A stretch of 58,522 nt of DNA, taken from the NCBI GenBank assembly GCA_030431755.1, contig JAUIIK010000013.1:1-58522 (forward strand), written 5' to 3'. Position 1 is the stretch's first letter. Each line of letters opens with the position of its first letter. This DNA comes from Chloroflexia bacterium (lineage in GTDB: Bacteria; Chloroflexota; Chloroflexia; Thermomicrobiales; CFX8). Below are positions 49,106 to 58,449 of the stretch, piece by piece. Made by a program: the position numbers and the translations under genes. The notes below the pieces were generated by a model. It made no database searches and was not told the DNA's origin. It worked only from the letters and a program-made list of their open reading frames with translations.

Positions 49106-51223
49106 GTGAATCCTCTCACGCGACGGCAGTTGCTGCGCTTAGCGAGTGGTGGGCTTGCTCTAGCGGCAACGGGACCGGCACAGCGCACATTGGCATTGCC
49201 GCAACCGGGCGGTCCCCCGGCTGCGGTCCAGGCGAACCTGCATACTGCAAGTGTCCAAACGGCTCTGCAAGATCCGGTCCTGCAAAACGGCGACGGCTTC
49301 ACCACCGTGTTCGTAGCCTGGAACGGGCCGGCCGACGCCGCGCCGGAGGCCGAGCTGCGCGTGCGCGGGCCAGCCGGCGCTTGGTCCGCCTGGCAACCGC
49401 TCCACCAGGACCACCATGTGCCCGTCTCCAGCGACGGGCCGCTGCATTTCTATCCTGTCTTCCAGGTCGGATTGGACTACGAGCTGCGGACGGCCAATCC
49501 GGCTGACCTGACTCACTTCGAGACATCGACGCTCAACTCCGCCTCAAACAGCAGCCTGCTTGGCGTTCCCGAGGAAGATGAAGAAGACGAGCCAATCGAG
49601 CTCATCGACGGCTTCATCATCCCCCGGGCAGGCTGGGGCGCGAACGAAGACTACCGCCACGACGGCCAGGACCCGGACAACCCGATCGGCTGGCCGCCGC
49701 GCTACAGCACGATTGAGCGCGTCGTCGTCCACCACACAGCTACCGAAATCGGCTGGGACGACCCGGCCGCCGTCGTCCGCTCCGTCTACTTCTATCATGC
49801 GGTAATCCTCGACTGGACCGACATCGGCTACAACTTCCTGATTGATGTCTACGGCAACGTCTACGAGGGACGCTACGGCGGCCCCGGCGTTGTTGGTGGG
49901 CACGCCCTCGAATACAATCGTGGCTCCATCGGCATCGCCTTCGTCGGCAGCTTCTCCGGCGCGAGCCCATCACAAGCCGCCCAGGACTCGCTGGTGCGGC
50001 TGATCCGAACGCGCGCGCCCGACGTCGATCCGGCCATTGCCGCCGACTGGCTCGACTGGGGCGATGTCCCAAATATCTGCGGTCATGGCGACGTCATGGC
50101 AACGGACTGTCCCGGCTCCGATCTCCAGAGCGCCTTGCCGACCGTGCGTGGCCAGCTTGCGGGCTCGACGCCGGTCTACTTCCCGGCGCCGGTGCGGCTC
50201 TACGACCCGAAGATCGTCAATTTCGAGGTCGGGCCGACGCTGGTCGACCCCGAGGGCTTGATCGAAGTACGCGCCACGATCAGCCAGGATGGCCGTGAGC
50301 CCCTCATCTCGCAGGGTCCCGACCCCGGCTTCGTCTATGACGAGCGCGAGGATTTCGACACCGCCGGCTACAGCAAGGTTGAAGGCCGCTTCAGGCTGGC
50401 CGTTGATCTGGTCGGCGCGGACGGCGTGTCGAATCCATACCGTTGGGGGTTCGGCGAGGCGATCCAATCCGGAGATAAGCGCGAGATCGTCGGCTACATC
50501 CGCGCCGCCGACCTGGGCGCAAAACGGCTCGTGCCGTCAATCGTCAGAGAGTTCGTGCGCTACTACGAGGACGAAGAGCTCTACGAGTCCGTCTTTGTCG
50601 TCCACCCGCGTGTGGCGCGGGTCGCCGAGACGCGCGAAGTCGGCGGCCACTACTTCCAAGAAACCGGTCACAACGTCCCGGCTAGCTTCTACGAGTACTG
50701 GGAGAGCCACGGCGGACTCAACCGCTTCGGTTTCCCGCTTACAGAAGCCTACGAAGAACGCTCCGAGACCGACGGTGGGCGCTACCTGACGCAGTACTTC
50801 GAGCGCGCGCGCTTCGAGTATCACCCGGAATTGGAATACAAGAACGACGCGGTAAAGCTCGGCCTGCTTGGCTTCGAGCAGACTGTCCAGCGCTATGAGG
50901 ACGAGCCCTTCTTACCGATCAAAGCGCTCGAGTCGACCGACGAGGTCTGGTACTTCCCGGAGACGGGCCACTCGACGTCATTTCGATTCCTCGAGTATTG
51001 GATCGCAAACGGCGGAGTCGAGACCTTCGGATATCCGATCTCGGAGAAGTTCGACGAGTACTCGGACACTGATGGCAAGGTCCACCTGGTCCAGTACTTC
51101 GAGCGCGCGCGCTTCGAGTACCACCCGGACGACAGCTGGGACAAACAGGTCAAGCTCGGCCACCTCGGGCGCGAGATCCTGATCGGTCGCGGCTGGCTGC
51201 CGGGACCCCGTGACATCTCGTGA
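49106..51223 (+). CDS. Tat-exported PGRP/amidase_2 protein with two ETGH-FGFPIT repeats
   Basis: A 705-residue secreted protein. The leader has the twin arginines TRRQLLRLASGG (Arg6-Arg7). An N-terminal beta domain is followed by the peptidoglycan-recognition/N-acetylmuramoyl-L-alanine amidase domain (about 165-345). Its Zn ligands are His209 (VVVHHTAT), His327 (ICGHGDVM) and Cys335 (TDCPGS), and it contains the pattern GYNFLIDVYGNVYEGRYGG. A beta-rich region follows to about 500, then two repeats (about 514-590, 613-690) of the ETGH...YW...FGFP...QYFERARFEYHPE type shared with the L,D-transpeptidase. The catalytic set is complete, so it should cleave the stem-peptide amide bond. It ends with a 4-bp overlap to the DUF427 gene. 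Confidence 0.92.
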   Translation: MNPLTRRQLLRLASGGLALAATGPAQRTLALPQPGGPPAAVQANLHTASVQTALQDPVLQNGDGFTTVFVAWNGPADAAPEAELRVRGPAGAWSAWQPLHQDHHVPVSSDGPLHFYPVFQVGLDYELRTANPADLTHFETSTLNSASNSSLLGVPEEDEEDEPIELIDGFIIPRAGWGANEDYRHDGQDPDNPIGWPPRYSTIERVVVHHTATEIGWDDPAAVVRSVYFYHAVILDWTDIGYNFLIDVYGNVYEGRYGGPGVVGGHALEYNRGSIGIAFVGSFSGASPSQAAQDSLVRLIRTRAPDVDPAIAADWLDWGDVPNICGHGDVMATDCPGSDLQSALPTVRGQLAGSTPVYFPAPVRLYDPKIVNFEVGPTLVDPEGLIEVRATISQDGREPLISQGPDPGFVYDEREDFDTAGYSKVEGRFRLAVDLVGADGVSNPYRWGFGEAIQSGDKREIVGYIRAADLGAKRLVPSIVREFVRYYEDEELYESVFVVHPRVARVAETREVGGHYFQETGHNVPASFYEYWESHGGLNRFGFPLTEAYEERSETDGGRYLTQYFERARFEYHPELEYKNDAVKLGLLGFEQTVQRYEDEPFLPIKALESTDEVWYFPETGHSTSFRFLEYWIANGGVETFGYPISEKFDEYSDTDGKVHLVQYFERARFEYHPDDSWDKQVKLGHLGREILIGRGWLPGPRDIS

Positions 51224-51714
51224 GCAGCCCGGACCTGCCGGAGGCGGATACTCTCGAATCGGTCTGGGACTATCCGCGACCACCGCGCCTGGAGCCCCTC
51301 AGAAGACGCGCGCGTGTTTACTACAGCGGTCGCAAGATCGCGGATTCTATCCGGGCCATGCGCGTCCTCGAAACGAGCCATCCGCCGACCATCTATATCC
51401 CGCAGGCTGACATCGACATGACCTGCCTGCTGCGGGTGCCACACCGTAGCTTCTGCGAGTTCAAAGGCGAAGCGCGCTACTGGGATATCGCCGTTGACGG
51501 GGATGTCGTAGACGCCGCTGCCTGGAGCTACCCAAAGCCGACGACGGACTACGAGGCGCTCACCGATCACATCGCTTTCTACCCTGGCAGGGTGGAAGCC
51601 TGCTTCCTCGACGATGAACAGGTTGCCGCCCAGGCAGGCGACTTCTATGGCGGTTGGATCACGAACGACATTACAGGGCCATTCAAAGGGCCGCCGGGAA
51701 CACGCGGCTGGTAA
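51220..51714 (+). CDS. DUF427 domain protein
   Basis: A 164-residue protein with one DUF427 domain (about 45-150): ARVYYSGRKIADSIRAMRVLETSHPPTIYIP, the C-L-L-x-V-P...FCEFKGEARYWDI segment, AAWSYPKPTTDY and IAFYPGRVEACFLDDEQV. DUF427 proteins have a small beta fold with a hydrophobic cavity, and their reaction is unknown. The start GTG overlaps the amidase stop by 4 bp. The domain is cytoplasmic with no signal peptide. Pairing with a wall amidase may be only transcriptional. Confidence 0.88.
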   Translation: MSSPDLPEADTLESVWDYPRPPRLEPLRRRARVYYSGRKIADSIRAMRVLETSHPPTIYIPQADIDMTCLLRVPHRSFCEFKGEARYWDIAVDGDVVDAAAWSYPKPTTDYEALTDHIAFYPGRVEACFLDDEQVAAQAGDFYGGWITNDITGPFKGPPGTRGW

Positions 51715-51756
51715 CTACGACGCTCATCTGCCTACAATCAGCCCGGAGAGAGGCGT

Positions 51757-52437
51757 TTGAGCAGAGACACCGAAGCAACAGCCAGAGTTGAGCAACGTCA
51801 CCGCCGTGCGCGGCATCGCCTTGTCGCGTCCGGGTTCAGCTTTCTCCTGTTCGCGCTACTGGCCACCATCGTGCGACGCAATCCGACACTCTCGGCAGAC
51901 ACGACGACGACGATCCGGCTGCAACGCCGGCAGCACCCGGAACTGACGCGAGCGATGTCGCTCATCTCCTGGCTCGGCTTCCGGCCGCAGTCGCTAGCGC
52001 TGCCGGGCGCGCTCGTCGCGCTCTACTGGCTCACGAACCAGCGCAGGAACGCCCGCTACCTGGTTGCCGCCTGGGGCGCGTCGATGGTCTCCTACACAAC
52101 GAAGCGGCTCGTCATGCGGCCCCGGCCCGGCGGCACAGAGATCACGGTCGTCGAGGCAGGCTTACGTGACTCGAGCTTCCCGAGCGGCCATGTGCTCCAC
52201 TACGTCGTCTTCTGGGGTTTCGCTTGCTACCTCTGGTACACGACCGTTCAGCTCAAGACAATCGCGCGTATCCCGGTAGCCTTCGTCGCGGCCCTCATCG
52301 GCACTGTCGGCATCTCGCGCGTCTACTTGGGCCACCACTGGCTCACCGACGTGCTGGGCAGCTACAGCCTCGGCTCCGGCATCCTGCTGACGCTCATCGG
52401 CTTGCATACCCGCGACGCCACCAACCGCAACCGCTAG
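51757..52437 (+). CDS. PAP2-family phosphatase
   Basis: A 226-residue membrane phosphatase with about six helices. The three phosphatase motifs are complete: KRLVMRPRP (Lys116, Arg121), SSFPSGHVLH (PSGH 142-145) and ISRVYLGHHWLTD (Arg188, His194, Asp198). PAP2 enzymes dephosphorylate phosphatidate, undecaprenyl pyrophosphate or similar lipids. It could recycle undecaprenyl carrier for wall synthesis, a fit with the amidase two genes upstream. The start is TTG with CGGAGAGAGG just upstream. The GDPD gene follows after one base, so the two are coupled. Confidence 0.92.
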   Translation: MSRDTEATARVEQRHRRARHRLVASGFSFLLFALLATIVRRNPTLSADTTTTIRLQRRQHPELTRAMSLISWLGFRPQSLALPGALVALYWLTNQRRNARYLVAAWGASMVSYTTKRLVMRPRPGGTEITVVEAGLRDSSFPSGHVLHYVVFWGFACYLWYTTVQLKTIARIPVAFVAALIGTVGISRVYLGHHWLTDVLGSYSLGSGILLTLIGLHTRDATNRNR

Positions 52438-52438
52438 C

Positions 52439-53170
52439 GTGCTCATCGTCGCGCATCGGGGCGGTAGTCCCGACGACATCGAGAACTCCGCAACGGCCTT
52501 CGACCACGGCATCGCACTCGGCGCTGACCTGCTCGAATGCGACCTCCAGCTCTCTGCCTCGGAAGAGATCGTGCTCTATCACGACTGCGAGATATTCGGC
52601 ACGCCGGTGCGTCAATTCACGACCGACGAACTCCGGGCGCTGATCCCGTCGCTGCTGACCTTCGACCAGTTCCTTGAACGGTTCGCGGACGCGGGCACGA
52701 CCACGCGCTTCGTCCTCGACCTCAAGACATGTGAAGTCCACCGGGCGCTCGTGCGGTATCTCGCTGATCCGGAGCTACGCTCACGGGCGCTTGTCACCAG
52801 CACCTACTCGTGGGGCCTGTGGCGGCTGCGACGGCGCTTCCCCGACTTGAGACTTGGGCTCTCCCGTGGCGCGACTTTTACCCGCGTCCCGCCCCGGCTG
52901 ATGCAGCTTACGGCCGCGACCGTGGGCAACGGGATGGCGCTGATCGCGCTTATACAGATGGTCGCGTTTCGGATCGACACGGCAGCATTTCAGCACTGGC
53001 TGCTGACGCCGTTTGTCGTCGGGGCGCTCCGCGCGCAGAAGCGGCGTCTTTACGCCTGGACCGTTGACGACCCCGATCGCACGGCCGAGCTGCAGGCTAT
53101 CGGAATCGACTACCTGACGACGAACACGCCGGCGACGATTATCCCCTCGGTTGGCGCGGGGGAGCGGTAG
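52439..53170 (+). CDS. Glycerophosphodiester phosphodiesterase
   Basis: A 243-residue GDPD TIM-barrel protein. The catalytic His and metal residues are in LIVAHRGGSPDDIENSATAF (His6, Arg7, Glu15), LLECDLQLSAS (Glu33, Asp35) and VLYHDCEIFG (His48). The end has LYAWTVDDPD and YLTTNTPATI. It releases alcohols from glycerophosphodiesters such as deacylated phospholipids or teichoic-type polymers. It starts at GTG one base after the PAP2 stop, so the pair may degrade or recycle lipid head groups. Its last 32 bases overlap the convergent CAP gene's 3' end. Confidence 0.92.
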   Translation: MLIVAHRGGSPDDIENSATAFDHGIALGADLLECDLQLSASEEIVLYHDCEIFGTPVRQFTTDELRALIPSLLTFDQFLERFADAGTTTRFVLDLKTCEVHRALVRYLADPELRSRALVTSTYSWGLWRLRRRFPDLRLGLSRGATFTRVPPRLMQLTAATVGNGMALIALIQMVAFRIDTAAFQHWLLTPFVVGALRAQKRRLYAWTVDDPDRTAELQAIGIDYLTTNTPATIIPSVGAGER

Positions 53171-55031
53171 CCGGCGGCTCGATGCCGTAGCGCCACTCGT
53201 AGTAATGCCGGCCGACATTGCCCATCTCAACCTGCCAATCCGGCGCGTTATCCGGCGTATAGGTTAGCAAGCGCCGCTCAAAGGCCTGGACGAGCACCCA
53301 GCGCGGTTGCTCGCGGACCATGACCCGCGTCCAGTAGGGCTCGGTAATCGGCAGGCCGGTGATCTCCCACCAGGCAATCGGCAGCGTCTCGAAGTAGTCC
53401 TCGAAGACAGCCGCGACATTGTGACCGGTTGCAGGATGATAAGAGCCGTAGCTAGCGACGCCGGAGAGCTGCTCATTCTTGCCGGTCGTGCCGTCGTGGT
53501 AGAGCGTGTCGACGATAAATGCGCCGAACCGCGCCTCGGCACGATTGTCATCGCCATCGACTGAAGCAACGCTGTAGAGGCTGGCGTAGGTTGGGGCGTT
53601 CTCATTGAACTCCAGCGGGTCGCCGGCAAGCGGGATCTCGGCCGGGCCAATCTCGAGGAAGGTCTCATCGCCGACCTGCGCCTCGCCGAGGATCATGTCG
53701 CGCACCAGGAGACCGGCCGTCAGCGATCCGAGGTCTTCCAGCTCGTGCGCCTCGCCGGCCTCGACGCGGGCTTTGTCGAAGTAGTAGACATCCCGCGCGC
53801 CGGCTGGCTCCTCGGCGTAGGCTTCTTCGCCGGCGGCCCAGACATCGGTGCCCAGGATCCATGAGCGGATCTCGCGCTCGTCATGCACCGCGCCGTCGAG
53901 CGCGGTCCAGAGCGCCTGGACGCCTTCCGGGCTGAATTGCAGGCCCGGCGGCATCGGCAAATCAGGGTCGGCGTCCTCGAATGGCGGCGCGGCCGGCGCG
54001 ATCTCAACCGCGGCAGTGTCGGCTGGCGCAGCCGTCGGCTCCGGCGATGGTTCCGGGGTCGCGGTAAGTTCTGGTGTCGGGGCAGCGCCCTCCTCGGGCA
54101 CCTCGTCGCCGCCACGCGCCAGTGAATCGCTGTCGTCGATCTTCGTCGTGAAGCTCCAGGTACGCGCATAGGGCTCATCGCCAGCCGTGCCGGAGGCAGA
54201 GACGGTGTAGGTCGTCCCGTACTCCAGCGGCGCGGAGGCGGTGATCAGCGCGGCCCGGCCACTGAGGAAGCCCGTGCCGACGCTCCCAAACGAGGCCAGC
54301 TCCTCGCCGTTAGCGTGAATCGACCAGCTGCTGAGGCTGATGCCGCCGTCGCCGAGATAGCTCATCGTGATCGGCAGGCCGGTTGGGAAGGTCGCGCCGG
54401 GGAACGGGTTGGGCGACTCCCCCCAGAAGGACAGACCGACACCGGTCGTGCCGTCCGGCGGCCAAACGACCCACTCGGGGTCGCCGTTGTTCGAGTACTC
54501 CGGCATCCCGAACATGATGACCTCAAAGACGATGTCGCCATCGTCAACCGTCGCCATGCCGACGTCGGTGTAGCGCGGATCGATGATCGGCAGACGGTGG
54601 TTGATCGTGTTCATGAACCATTCGAGTGACCAGATCATCGACCCGGACAGCCCGACATTCTCATTGACCGAGCCCTCGTAACCCTGCGCCCGCGCGCGGT
54701 CGCGCATCGTTGCGCCGGTGAAGCCGGGCATACCGGGCGTCTCCATGTGGAGCCCCATGCCGGCCAGGTTCGGGTCGCCGTAGTTCTGACGGTAGTAGTT
54801 TGCGTGCGCTTCGGCGGCTGCTTGCAGCGCCGGGTTGATCGCCATCTGATCCAGGCCCAGCCAGCGCCGGTACTGGTTCATCGACGCCAGCGCTTCCTGG
54901 ATCTCGGGATCGTTCTCTTGCGCGGCTTGCGTCGGTACGAACAACGCCGGAGCTAGCGTCGCGACCAGCAACAATGCCGTCGACGCGAGCACGATCAGCG
55001 ACCGTGTCCGTAGAGGTCGGATACACCCCAC
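53139..55031 (-). CDS. Secreted CAP-domain protein with Thermomicrobia-type C-terminal domain
   Basis: A 630-residue exported protein. Signal peptide (about 10-35, ending APALFVPTQA), then a CAP/SCP domain (about 40-190: ALASMNQYRRWLGLDQM, LQAAAEAHANYYRQNYG, NENVGLSG, DVGMATVDD). A beta-rich region follows to about 320, then a Glu/Pro/Ala linker and a domain (about 380-625). This starts DVWAAGEEAYAEEPAG and ends with FERRLLTYTPDNAPDWQVEM then GNVGRHYYEWRYG. The last domain matches the extracytoplasmic domain of the NHL protein at 11012-13801. CAP proteins include proteases, lipid binders and SCP-like wall factors. No function is assigned beyond surface location. Confidence 0.88.
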   Translation of the reverse strand: MGCIRPLRTRSLIVLASTALLLVATLAPALFVPTQAAQENDPEIQEALASMNQYRRWLGLDQMAINPALQAAAEAHANYYRQNYGDPNLAGMGLHMETPGMPGFTGATMRDRARAQGYEGSVNENVGLSGSMIWSLEWFMNTINHRLPIIDPRYTDVGMATVDDGDIVFEVIMFGMPEYSNNGDPEWVVWPPDGTTGVGLSFWGESPNPFPGATFPTGLPITMSYLGDGGISLSSWSIHANGEELASFGSVGTGFLSGRAALITASAPLEYGTTYTVSASGTAGDEPYARTWSFTTKIDDSDSLARGGDEVPEEGAAPTPELTATPEPSPEPTAAPADTAAVEIAPAAPPFEDADPDLPMPPGLQFSPEGVQALWTALDGAVHDEREIRSWILGTDVWAAGEEAYAEEPAGARDVYYFDKARVEAGEAHELEDLGSLTAGLLVRDMILGEAQVGDETFLEIGPAEIPLAGDPLEFNENAPTYASLYSVASVDGDDNRAEARFGAFIVDTLYHDGTTGKNEQLSGVASYGSYHPATGHNVAAVFEDYFETLPIAWWEITGLPITEPYWTRVMVREQPRWVLVQAFERRLLTYTPDNAPDWQVEMGNVGRHYYEWRYGIEPPATAPPRQPRG

Positions 55032-55238
55032 TCGACTATCCCCTTGTCAATTCGCCGCCCCACCTGCGGCAGATCCAGCCATACGGATCTAGCGTGGACA
55101 ATGCCATTGTACCGGAGGAAGCTACGCGAAACGTTTATGTTGACTAATTGGCAGTAAGGATCAGGACTTTCGGATCAGTCGCGGCCGGGCTGGTCTATGA
55201 TGACCACGGAGCGAACATCCTAAGGAAAGGGCAAAACA

Positions 55239-55640
55239 ATGAGCGATCACCAGATGTATCAACCGGGTGCCGGCGTCGAAATTGAAGCGCTACCGGCCGA
55301 CGTCGGCTTCAGCGAGATCAGTGAGCTGGCCGGCTTCGAGCCGCTCCCAGGTGTAGGCATGAGCATGCTGGCGGGCGCGCGGGCGATGCTCAACTGGGTA
55401 CGGATCGAGCCTGGCGCGAAAGTGCCAGCGCACTCCCATCCCCACGAACAGCTCGGCTTCGTCCTCGAAGGCACCATCATCCTGCGCATCGGCGACGAAA
55501 CGCGCGAGATTGGACCAAGCACCTGCTACGTGATTCCGGGTGGCGTCGAACACGAAGGCACCGGCGGCGCAGAGGGCTGCGTTGTCATGGACGTCTTTGC
55601 TCCACCGCGTGAGGACTACCTGGCAGCCGCAACGGAGTAG
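55239..55640 (+). CDS. Cupin domain protein
   Basis: A 133-residue single-domain cupin. Motif 1 is GAKVPAHSHPHEQLGFVLEG (His residues and the Glu/Gln position) and motif 2 is CYVIPGGVEHEGTGG (final His). The metal ligands are present (HSHPHEQ with the later VEH), so it probably binds Fe or Mn. Such proteins serve as sugar isomerases, dioxygenases or sensors. AAGGAAAGG precedes the ATG, and a TATGAT-like -10 lies at 55196-55201. It stands alone as a transcription unit between the CAP protein (divergent) and the ArsR gene. Confidence 0.9.
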   Translation: MSDHQMYQPGAGVEIEALPADVGFSEISELAGFEPLPGVGMSMLAGARAMLNWVRIEPGAKVPAHSHPHEQLGFVLEGTIILRIGDETREIGPSTCYVIPGGVEHEGTGGAEGCVVMDVFAPPREDYLAAATE

Positions 55641-55776
55641 CCGACGCGACCGTTCGAGTTTCAGCCACAACAAGCAGTTGCCCATTCTTATCAACCGTGC
55701 TATGGTCATAAGGTGATAGTGCGTCACTAGACGCAACCCCAGACACATTGGCCACGAAACGAAATGTCGAGTTGCG

Positions 55777-56898
55777 ATGGGCGAACTGCTAGTCGGACGA
55801 CCTGTGCTACGTCAGGTTGTGGCGGTGTCAGCGCCACTGGCGCTAACCTCCGCAATCTCCATGACCTACCGCGCCGTATCCCGCGACGGCGACCCAGTCC
55901 TCCCATCAGTCGACCCGTGGTTCGTCGAGGCCCGCGCGCGCCTGACACCGGAAGTTCAGCACGACCTCGACCTCCTGCTCGGATTCTCCGGACGCTTGCT
56001 CTACTACGCCGAGGAGCTGGTGTTCTCATTCGAGGCGCACGAACCGGACCGGCTCGACTCCAGCTACGACGAGTATCACCAGCACCTGCTGGACCTGCCG
56101 GCCATCGCCTACCAGCGCATGGCTGCCAACGCCGTCCAGCGTTATTACCGTGACCAGGAGACTCCGCTACCTCCTCCAGAGAATGGCAGCGCGGAGGACT
56201 GGCGGGCGTTCCTCGAGGGGGCCGTCATCAGCGGCAACCTGGATGAGCTCGTCGAGCTGGTCACCCATCCACAGGAACTCAAAAACCGCTCGCTACGTCT
56301 GCTCGAACAATTCTGGTCCGTCTGCTATGCCGACGAGTTCGAGCGGGACCATCAATCGCTCCAGCGCGCGGCGCGACGCGCCCAGTCGCTCGTGCACCCG
56401 GTCGTCCAGGTCTCCTTCGCGGAGCTGACCGGCCACCGGCTGCCCGAGAATATCGCGGTGCATCTGGCGGACGTCGAACGCGTCACCTACTGCCCGTCGA
56501 GCCACCTCGGGAGCTTCATCCAGTACATCTACTACGCGCCGGAGCTGATCCTGTTCTTCAACCCGGCAACGCTGCTCGACAGCCAGCAGCCGCCGGCAAC
56601 ACCGGCCAGCCCGACCGCGGTCGAGATCGCGGAAACCGCGGCGCTGGCCGGCATGAAGGCGATCGCCGACCCAACGCGGCTACGGATTCTCGGGATGCTC
56701 CAGGAGCGCGAGCACTATGCGCAGGAGATTGTCGGCAAGCTCGGCATCAGCCAGTCGGCCGTCTCGCGACATCTCAGCACGCTCGAAACCGCCGGCGTCG
56801 TCTCGGTGCGCCCCGATCAGGGAATGAAGTACTATGCGATTGACCGTGACCACCTGCGGACGCTGTCCGGCTATATTCACGGCCTCGCCGAGAAGTAG
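55777..56898 (+). CDS. ArsR-type regulator with DUF5937-like N-terminal domain
   Basis: A 373-residue regulator, much longer than a plain ArsR. The N-terminal 280 residues (SAPLALTSAISMTYRAV..., LTGHRLPENIAVHLADVERV) resemble the DUF5937-type ligand domain of actinobacterial ArsR regulators. The C-terminal 80 residues are the winged helix: MKAIADPTRLRILGMLQE, HYAQEIVGKLGISQSAVSRHLSTLETAGVVSV. The metal site of classic ArsR (C-x-C) is absent, so the signal may be a small organic ligand. The gene lies 33 bp upstream of a metallo-hydrolase gene, and they are probably coexpressed. Confidence 0.85.
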   Translation: MGELLVGRPVLRQVVAVSAPLALTSAISMTYRAVSRDGDPVLPSVDPWFVEARARLTPEVQHDLDLLLGFSGRLLYYAEELVFSFEAHEPDRLDSSYDEYHQHLLDLPAIAYQRMAANAVQRYYRDQETPLPPPENGSAEDWRAFLEGAVISGNLDELVELVTHPQELKNRSLRLLEQFWSVCYADEFERDHQSLQRAARRAQSLVHPVVQVSFAELTGHRLPENIAVHLADVERVTYCPSSHLGSFIQYIYYAPELILFFNPATLLDSQQPPATPASPTAVEIAETAALAGMKAIADPTRLRILGMLQEREHYAQEIVGKLGISQSAVSRHLSTLETAGVVSVRPDQGMKYYAIDRDHLRTLSGYIHGLAEK

Positions 56899-56931
56899 CC
56901 AGCCGCCGGACGCACTCTTAGGGAGCAGACG

Positions 56932-57870
56932 TTGTCGAACCTCCGGACCCGCTGGCTGACCGACGACGTTGGCGTCATCGACCTGAATTTCCAGGGACAC
57001 CCAGCCCTCATTGCCGTCTACATCCTGCGAACCAGCGACGGGCTCGTATTGATCGAGACAGGTCCCGGCAGCACCATTCCCGCACTAAGGCGCGGCATGA
57101 CCGAACTCGGTATCGAGCTTGCTGAGATCCGCCACATTCTCGTCACCCATATCCATCTCGACCATGCCGGGGCTGCGGGTAGCTTGCTTGCGGAGCTGCC
57201 TGACGCGACGCTGTATGTCCACGAACGTGGTCTCCGCCACATGCTCAACCCCGAACGGCTGGTGGCCAGCGCCCGGCAAATCTACGGCGCGCTCATGGAC
57301 CCGCTCTGGGGCGATTTCCTGCCGACGCCTGAAGATCGCACACGCGCCGTCACCGACGGCGACAGCCTGGTGTTTGGCGATACGACACTCGACGTGTACT
57401 ACACACCCGGTCACGCGTCGCATCACGTGTCATTCCACGAGCCGGAGCGCAACATCGTATTCGCCGGCGACGTCGCCGGGGTACGCGTGCCGCCGTCGCC
57501 GCTGATCTGGCCTCCCGCGCCGCCGCCGGACATCGACGTCGAAGCCTGGCACGCCAGTACCCAAAAGCTGCGCGAGCTCGATCCCGAGCAGCTGCTCATC
57601 GCCCACTTCGGCGTCCATGACGATGTCTGGTCTCACCTCGACGGGCTCGACACTCGTCTCGATGCCTGGGTCGCGCTCGTCGAAGGATGGCGTCGCGAAG
57701 AGCTGACGCGCGAGGAGATGATCGCGGCGCTCGAAGCACGCGTGCTGGCGGAGATCGAAGCCGACCCGGACTCGGGCTCACTCGTCCACGCATCGCAATA
57801 CGTCACACCGTCATACATGAACGTCGACGGTCTGACGCGCTACCTCGACAAACGCGACGCGCCGTCGTAG
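56932..57870 (+). CDS. MBL-fold metallo-hydrolase (glyoxalase II/RNase Z-like)
   Basis: A 312-residue metallo-beta-lactamase-fold hydrolase: VTHIHLDHAGAAGSLL (His73, His75, Asp77, His78), an internal TLDVYYTPGHASHHVSFH and a central NIVFAGDVAGV (the bridging Asp). A later LLIAHFGVHDDVW gives the final metal histidine. The C-terminal 80 residues are helical with repeated Glu, different from glyoxalase II. The substrate is unknown. The start is TTG with TAGGGAGCAG just upstream, 33 bp after the ArsR-type gene, so it is likely the regulator's main target. Confidence 0.9.
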   Translation: MSNLRTRWLTDDVGVIDLNFQGHPALIAVYILRTSDGLVLIETGPGSTIPALRRGMTELGIELAEIRHILVTHIHLDHAGAAGSLLAELPDATLYVHERGLRHMLNPERLVASARQIYGALMDPLWGDFLPTPEDRTRAVTDGDSLVFGDTTLDVYYTPGHASHHVSFHEPERNIVFAGDVAGVRVPPSPLIWPPAPPPDIDVEAWHASTQKLRELDPEQLLIAHFGVHDDVWSHLDGLDTRLDAWVALVEGWRREELTREEMIAALEARVLAEIEADPDSGSLVHASQYVTPSYMNVDGLTRYLDKRDAPS

Positions 57871-57879
57871 CTGCGGCCG

Positions 57880-58449
57880 CTAGTCGCCAACGCTGAGCCA
57901 GGCCGTGACCTGCTCGACGAGATGACGCGGGTCGACCGGCTGCTCCGCGGTCGTGTCGCAGACGATTGTCAGTCCGTCCAGATCGAGCCGGTGATCTCGG
58001 CGAAATGCCGCGGCAAGTTGATCGAGGCGCGCCGGGTCGGCGTCAAGGTGGACCGGATGCCGGCCGCCGGCTGCGTGGCGCTGCCGATAACGCGCCATCA
58101 AGGTGTCTGGATCACCGCCACACACCACCTGCACCACGTTGCTGCGAAGCGCCAACGGAAGTAGTCCAGCGCGACTCAGCTGGGGGTGGAAGTTCGCTTC
58201 CAGTAGACAGCTCCGGCCAGCCTCGACAAGCTGCCTGCCGACGAGATAGAGCTGGCCGTAGGCCGCGCCGCCCAGACGCTGTGACCACTCTAGTGAGGCG
58301 CCTGGCAGGTCTTCGGCCAGCTGCTCTTTGATCGCGTCCTTGTGGATGGCCGGGATATCCAGCAACCGCGCCAGCTCCGACGCGATGGTCGTCTTCCCGC
58401 TCGCCGGCGGCCCGGTGACGAGCACCAACAGTGGCGCTGGGCCGCTCAT
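57880..58449 (-). CDS. P-loop kinase-like AAA protein
   Basis: A 189-residue nucleotide-binding protein: Walker A VTGPPASGKTTIASELARLL (13-21), then a kinase-like motif IPAIHKDAIKEQLAE (substrate-site Asp), LLEANFHPQLSRA, and VVQVVCGGDPDTLMARYRQR (the Arg-rich lid). It resembles small zeta-toxin/chloramphenicol-phosphotransferase-type and shikimate-kinase-like proteins in the GPPASGKTT group. The substrate is not known. Its ATG overlaps the stop of the partial gene upstream by one base (TGATG), so the two are coupled. No antitoxin-like partner is visible in the window. Confidence 0.85.
   Translation of the reverse strand: MSGPAPLLVLVTGPPASGKTTIASELARLLDIPAIHKDAIKEQLAEDLPGASLEWSQRLGGAAYGQLYLVGRQLVEAGRSCLLEANFHPQLSRAGLLPLALRSNVVQVVCGGDPDTLMARYRQRHAAGGRHPVHLDADPARLDQLAAAFRRDHRLDLDGLTIVCDTTAEQPVDPRHLVEQVTAWLSVGD

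Noticed and set aside
57880-58449. Zeta toxin of a toxin-antitoxin pair
   Set aside because: The P-loop kinase resembles several small phosphotransferases, and the overlapping upstream gene is too incomplete to show an antitoxin.
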